NCBI GenBank assembly: GCA_018898235.1 | Contig: JAHIJU010000036.1 | Span: forward strand, 1-6,961 | Direction: 5' to 3' | Origin: Actinomycetota bacterium | GTDB taxonomy: Bacteria; Actinomycetota; Actinomycetes; Actinomycetales; Cellulomonadaceae | Length of the DNA stretch: 6,961 nt | In this document: piece after piece, positions 5,528 through 6,961 of the stretch | Numbering within the stretch: position 1 is the stretch's first letter | Layout of the letters: the number at the start of each line of letters is the position of its first letter | Notes under the pieces: generated by a model | The model's input: the letters and a program-made list of their open reading frames with translations, nothing else | What the model was told of the DNA's origin: nothing | Databases searched by the model: none | Position numbers and translations under genes: made by a program

Positions 5528-6553
5528 GTGCGAGTCGGACTCCTCACCGGCGGCGGTGACGTCCCCGGCCTCAACGCCGCGATCCGTGCCGTGGTCAAGC
5601 GTGGCGAAGGCGAGTACGGCCACCAGATCATCGGCTTCCGCAACGGGTGGAAGGGTGTCGTCGACGGCGACGTCCAGCCGCTCGGGCGCCAGCAGATCCG
5701 CAACGTGCTGCCCACCGGTGGCACCTTGCTGGGGACCGCCAGGTTCCACCCGCACCGCAACGAGGGCGGTGTGGAGGCGGTCCTGGCCACCCTGGAGGCC
5801 GAGCGCATCGACGCCCTGATCTGCGTCGGCGGCGACGGCACCCTGCACGCCGCGAGCAAGATCGCCGAGGCCGGGGTTCCCGTGATCGGGATCCCGAAGA
5901 CGATCGACAACGACGTCTGGGGGACCGACGCCTCGATCGGCTTCGACACCGCGGTGACGATCGCGACCGAGGCGATCGACCGCATCCACACCACCGCGGA
6001 GAGCCACAACCGGGTGATGATCGTCGAGGTGATGGGCCGGCACGCAGGCTGGATCGCCGTCACCTCGGGGATCGCCGGCGGCGCCGAGATCGTGCTGGCA
6101 CCCGAGGAGCCGTTCGACATCGACAAGATCGAGCGCTTCCTCAAGCACCGGCACCGGGCACATGCGAGCTTCTCGATCGTCGTCGTGGCCGAGGGGGCCG
6201 TTCCGGCCGAGGGCACGGCGATGCACTACGAGACGCAGGTCGGCAAGTTCGGCGAGATCGTCGCCGGCGCGATCGGTGAGCGGCTCAAGGTCGAGATCGA
6301 GCAGCGGACCGGGTTCGACACCCGGGTGACGGTGCTGGGGCACGTGCAGCGCGGCGGCATCCCGACGGCTGCGGACCGGATCCTTGGCTCACGGTTCGGT
6401 GTCGCGGCGATCGACGCCGTGACCCACGACCGCTCGAACGTGATGACGGCCCTGCGCGGGGAGAACGTGGAGCTGCTGGCGATCGAGGAGGTCGCGGGCA
6501 AGGTGAAGCACGTCCCCGCCGACCTGCTGGCCGTGGCCCGTACCCTGGCCTGA
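5528..6553 (+). CDS. pfkA: 6-phosphofructokinase, probably ATP-dependent
   Basis: Cytoplasmic glycolytic enzyme of 341 aa that phosphorylates fructose 6-phosphate to fructose 1,6-bisphosphate. It numbers almost exactly like E. coli PfkA in the N-terminal two thirds: phosphate-binding loop GGGDVPG (8-14), R72, GGDG (101-104), catalytic base D127 in PKTIDND, R162, and EVMGR (167-171) for fructose 6-phosphate, plus E222. H272 and R275 in GHVQRGG correspond to E. coli H249 and R252 after an insertion of about 23 residues. G104 favours ATP as phosphoryl donor (pyrophosphate enzymes have Asp there), while K124 is the residue often seen in pyrophosphate types; this mix is known in actinobacterial ATP enzymes. 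Of the E. coli effector-site arginines, R25 and R54 are present and R21 is Ala, so allosteric behaviour may differ. Start GTG 5528 has a good ribosome binding site. Confidence 0.95.
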   Translation: MRVGLLTGGGDVPGLNAAIRAVVKRGEGEYGHQIIGFRNGWKGVVDGDVQPLGRQQIRNVLPTGGTLLGTARFHPHRNEGGVEAVLATLEAERIDALICVGGDGTLHAASKIAEAGVPVIGIPKTIDNDVWGTDASIGFDTAVTIATEAIDRIHTTAESHNRVMIVEVMGRHAGWIAVTSGIAGGAEIVLAPEEPFDIDKIERFLKHRHRAHASFSIVVVAEGAVPAEGTAMHYETQVGKFGEIVAGAIGERLKVEIEQRTGFDTRVTVLGHVQRGGIPTAADRILGSRFGVAAIDAVTHDRSNVMTALRGENVELLAIEEVAGKVKHVPADLLAVARTLA

Positions 6554-6578
6554 GCGGGTCCGGCCCGATCCGCCGTGC

Positions 6579-6605
6579 CTGCCCGGGTGGCCCCTGGGCG
6601 GGCAG
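6579..6605 (+). terminator. Likely pfkA terminator hairpin
   Basis: CTGCCCG (6579-6585) pairs perfectly with CGGGCAG (6599-6605) around 13 nt, starting 25 bp after the pfkA stop. An alternative inner pairing of GCCCGGG with CCC(T)GGGC is possible. No T-tract follows. Its position between pfkA and the rpsA promoter supports a terminator role. Confidence 0.5.
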
Positions 6606-6613
6606 TTCCGCCG

Positions 6614-6640
6614 CGTGGCTTTGACCGGGTCGCGGCCACG
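6614..6640. promoter_or_regulatory. Nested dyad over the rpsA -35 region, candidate operator
   Basis: Outer arms CGTGGC (6614-6619) and GCCACG (6635-6640) and an inner palindrome GACC-G-GGTC (6623-6631) share exactly the same centre, base 6627. Only the two 3-bp joints (TTT and GCG) break the symmetry, so 20 of the 26 flanking positions obey it. The dyad covers the -35 hexamer at 6621-6626 and half of the spacer. As RNA the inner part would leave almost no loop, so a DNA-binding dimer is a better explanation than a hairpin. The binding protein is unknown. Confidence 0.4.
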
Positions 6641-6650
6641 TCGGTAAGAT
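6621..6650 (+). promoter_or_regulatory. Strong housekeeping promoter of rpsA
   Basis: TTGACC (6621-6626) and TAAGAT (6645-6650) are separated by 18 bp, close to the consensus for the primary sigma factor. It is the best-formed promoter in the window, as expected for a ribosomal protein gene. Transcription should start near 6657-6659, leaving a leader of about 215 nt before rpsA. Confidence 0.8.
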
Positions 6651-6658
6651 GTGCGGCG

Positions 6659-6703
6659 GTGCCGCGCGCCCACGTCTTGTCGTGCTCGCTCGGTCACCCG
6701 TAG
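6659..6703 (+). CDS. Possible leaderless 14-codon leader peptide upstream of rpsA
   Basis: GTG at 6659 lies 8 bp after the -10 element and opens a frame of 14 codons (MPRAHVLSCSLGHP) ending at TAG 6701-6703. If transcription starts at 6659, this would be translated without a leader, like other genes in this window. Its last codons overlap the 5' arm of the closing helix of the leader (6692-6699), so translating ribosomes could disrupt that fold. There is no compositional support and an open frame this short is common by chance; treat as a hypothesis. Confidence 0.2.
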   Translation: MPRAHVLSCSLGHP

Positions 6704-6828
6704 TCCTTCACCATCGCAGTCCTGCACGTCTCGTCCCGCGCGCGTGTCGGTCCGACCTCGGGCCGATCGGCCGCGAGGCCCGCTGTCCGACGGTTCGGCC
6801 GTCGGATGGGTGACCCACCAGCACGTTC

Positions 6829-6854
6829 CCTGTCCGCACTACTTCCTGTCCGCA
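6829..6854 (+). repeat. 10-bp direct repeat beside the rpsA ribosome binding site
   Basis: CCTGTCCGCA occurs at 6829-6838 and again at 6845-6854, 16 bp apart, each preceded by a TTC-containing stretch. The second copy ends just before the ribosome binding site, and TCCG (6849-6852) can pair with CGGA (6856-6859), covering most of GGAG. The first copy offers the same TCCG with a longer loop. Confidence 0.45.
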
Positions 6855-6871
6855 ACGGAGCCCACCCCTAC

Positions 6872-6961
6872 ATGAGCATCTCGACCACCGCGAAGACGGC
6901 ATCGCCGCAGGTCGCGGTCAACGACATCGGCACGGCCGAAGACCTGATCGCCGCGATCGAC
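6872..6961 (+). CDS. rpsA: 30S ribosomal protein S1, N-terminal part (cut by the window end)
   Basis: The first 30 codons of ribosomal protein S1, the large RNA-binding subunit protein that helps mRNA engage the 30S ribosome. The visible residues include PQVAVNDIGTAEDLIAAID, a near-invariant start of actinobacterial S1 (Streptomyces has a very similar VAVNDIG segment followed by the first S1 repeat). The S1 repeats themselves lie beyond the window. The ATG at 6872 has GGAG 11 nt upstream, slightly long but acceptable. Position downstream of polA matches other actinobacteria. The gene is driven by the strong promoter at 6621-6650 through a long leader. Confidence 0.93.
   Translation, partial: MSISTTAKTASPQVAVNDIGTAEDLIAAID

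Larger units (their letters stand above)
6657..6871 (+). promoter_or_regulatory. Long structured 5' leader of rpsA
   Basis: This leader of about 215 nt can fold into a multi-branch shape. A closing helix pairs GGTCACCC (6692-6699) with GGGTGACC (6808-6815). It encloses hairpin P2, CCTCG-GGCC (6756-6764) with GGCC-G-CGAGG (6769-6778) and loop GATC, and hairpin P3, TCCGACGG (6786-6793) with CCGTCGGA (6799-6806) and a 5-nt loop. P3 abuts the closing helix, allowing stacking. TGGG/CCCA (6807-6810 with 6814-6817) is a competing local pairing. Ribosomal protein S1 represses its own mRNA in E. coli, so autoregulation is a natural hypothesis; I do not recognise a named RNA family here. The ribosome binding site is GGAG at 6857-6860, 11 nt before the ATG. 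Confidence 0.45.

Noticed and set aside
5428..6216. N-terminal extension of the methyltransferase to 530 residues
   Set aside because: The extra part is antisense to pfkA, shows no domain, and family-like sequence begins at GTG 5427 with a promoter element just upstream.
5528..6553. Pyrophosphate-dependent phosphofructokinase
   Set aside because: Residue 104 is Gly, not Asp; Lys124 alone is insufficient evidence for pyrophosphate use.
6651..6875. 74-codon frame whose stop overlaps the rpsA ATG as ATGA, suggesting translational coupling
   Set aside because: Its GTG lies immediately after the -10 element, before the expected transcription start, and the Arg/Ser/Pro-rich translation looks like a GC-rich shadow.
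1..6961. CRISPR array, insertion sequence, phage, toxin-antitoxin, defence cluster or tRNA
   Set aside because: No spaced repeats, transposase motifs, terminal inverted repeats or tRNA-like cloverleaf were seen; all large stretches are explained by conserved housekeeping genes.

Overview
This window is a chromosomal housekeeping segment from a high-GC Gram-positive bacterium (Actinomycetota). Evidence is the strong G/C bias at third codon positions, frequent GTG starts, ANTAR regulator PdtaR near polA and rpsA (a neighbourhood also found in mycobacteria, where Rv1626 pdtaR lies just upstream of polA and rpsA), and protein sequences of clearly actinobacterial type. The family cannot be fixed from sequence alone. 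A Micrococcales/Cellulomonas-like organism is my guess, held loosely.

Layout from left to right: pdtaR (+), a response regulator with an RNA-binding ANTAR domain; a GNAT acetyltransferase (+); a hotdog acyl-CoA thioesterase (-) whose 3' end overlaps the acetyltransferase convergently by 85 bp; polA (+), full-length DNA polymerase I, divergent from the thioesterase with only 19 bp between the start codons; a class I SAM methyltransferase (-), convergent with polA across two back-to-back GC hairpins; pfkA (+), 6-phosphofructokinase, divergent from the methyltransferase; a 318-bp gap holding a terminator-like hairpin, a strong promoter and a long leader; and the first 30 codons of rpsA (+), ribosomal protein S1. 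The genes do not form one operon. Strand changes and separate promoters suggest mostly independent units, linked only by their conserved position in replication/repair, translation and central metabolism.

I see no mobile element, CRISPR array, toxin-antitoxin pair, phage gene or defence system, and no evidence for a new multi-gene system. What deserves a second look is regulatory: (1) several genes (pdtaR, polA, probably the methyltransferase and thioesterase) have a TAnnnT-like -10 element 6-7 bp before the start codon, as expected for leaderless mRNAs; (2) polA and the thioesterase may share one bidirectional -10 region; (3) a nested 27-bp dyad is centred on the -35 region of the rpsA promoter; (4) the rpsA leader of about 215 nt has a plausible multi-helix fold, a possible 14-codon leader peptide and a direct repeat next to the ribosome binding site.

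At protein level, two family-typical but informative traits are visible. DNA polymerase I lacks the proofreading residues and has Tyr at the O-helix position that is Phe762 in E. coli. The phosphofructokinase combines Gly104 (ATP type) with Lys124 (often found in pyrophosphate types).
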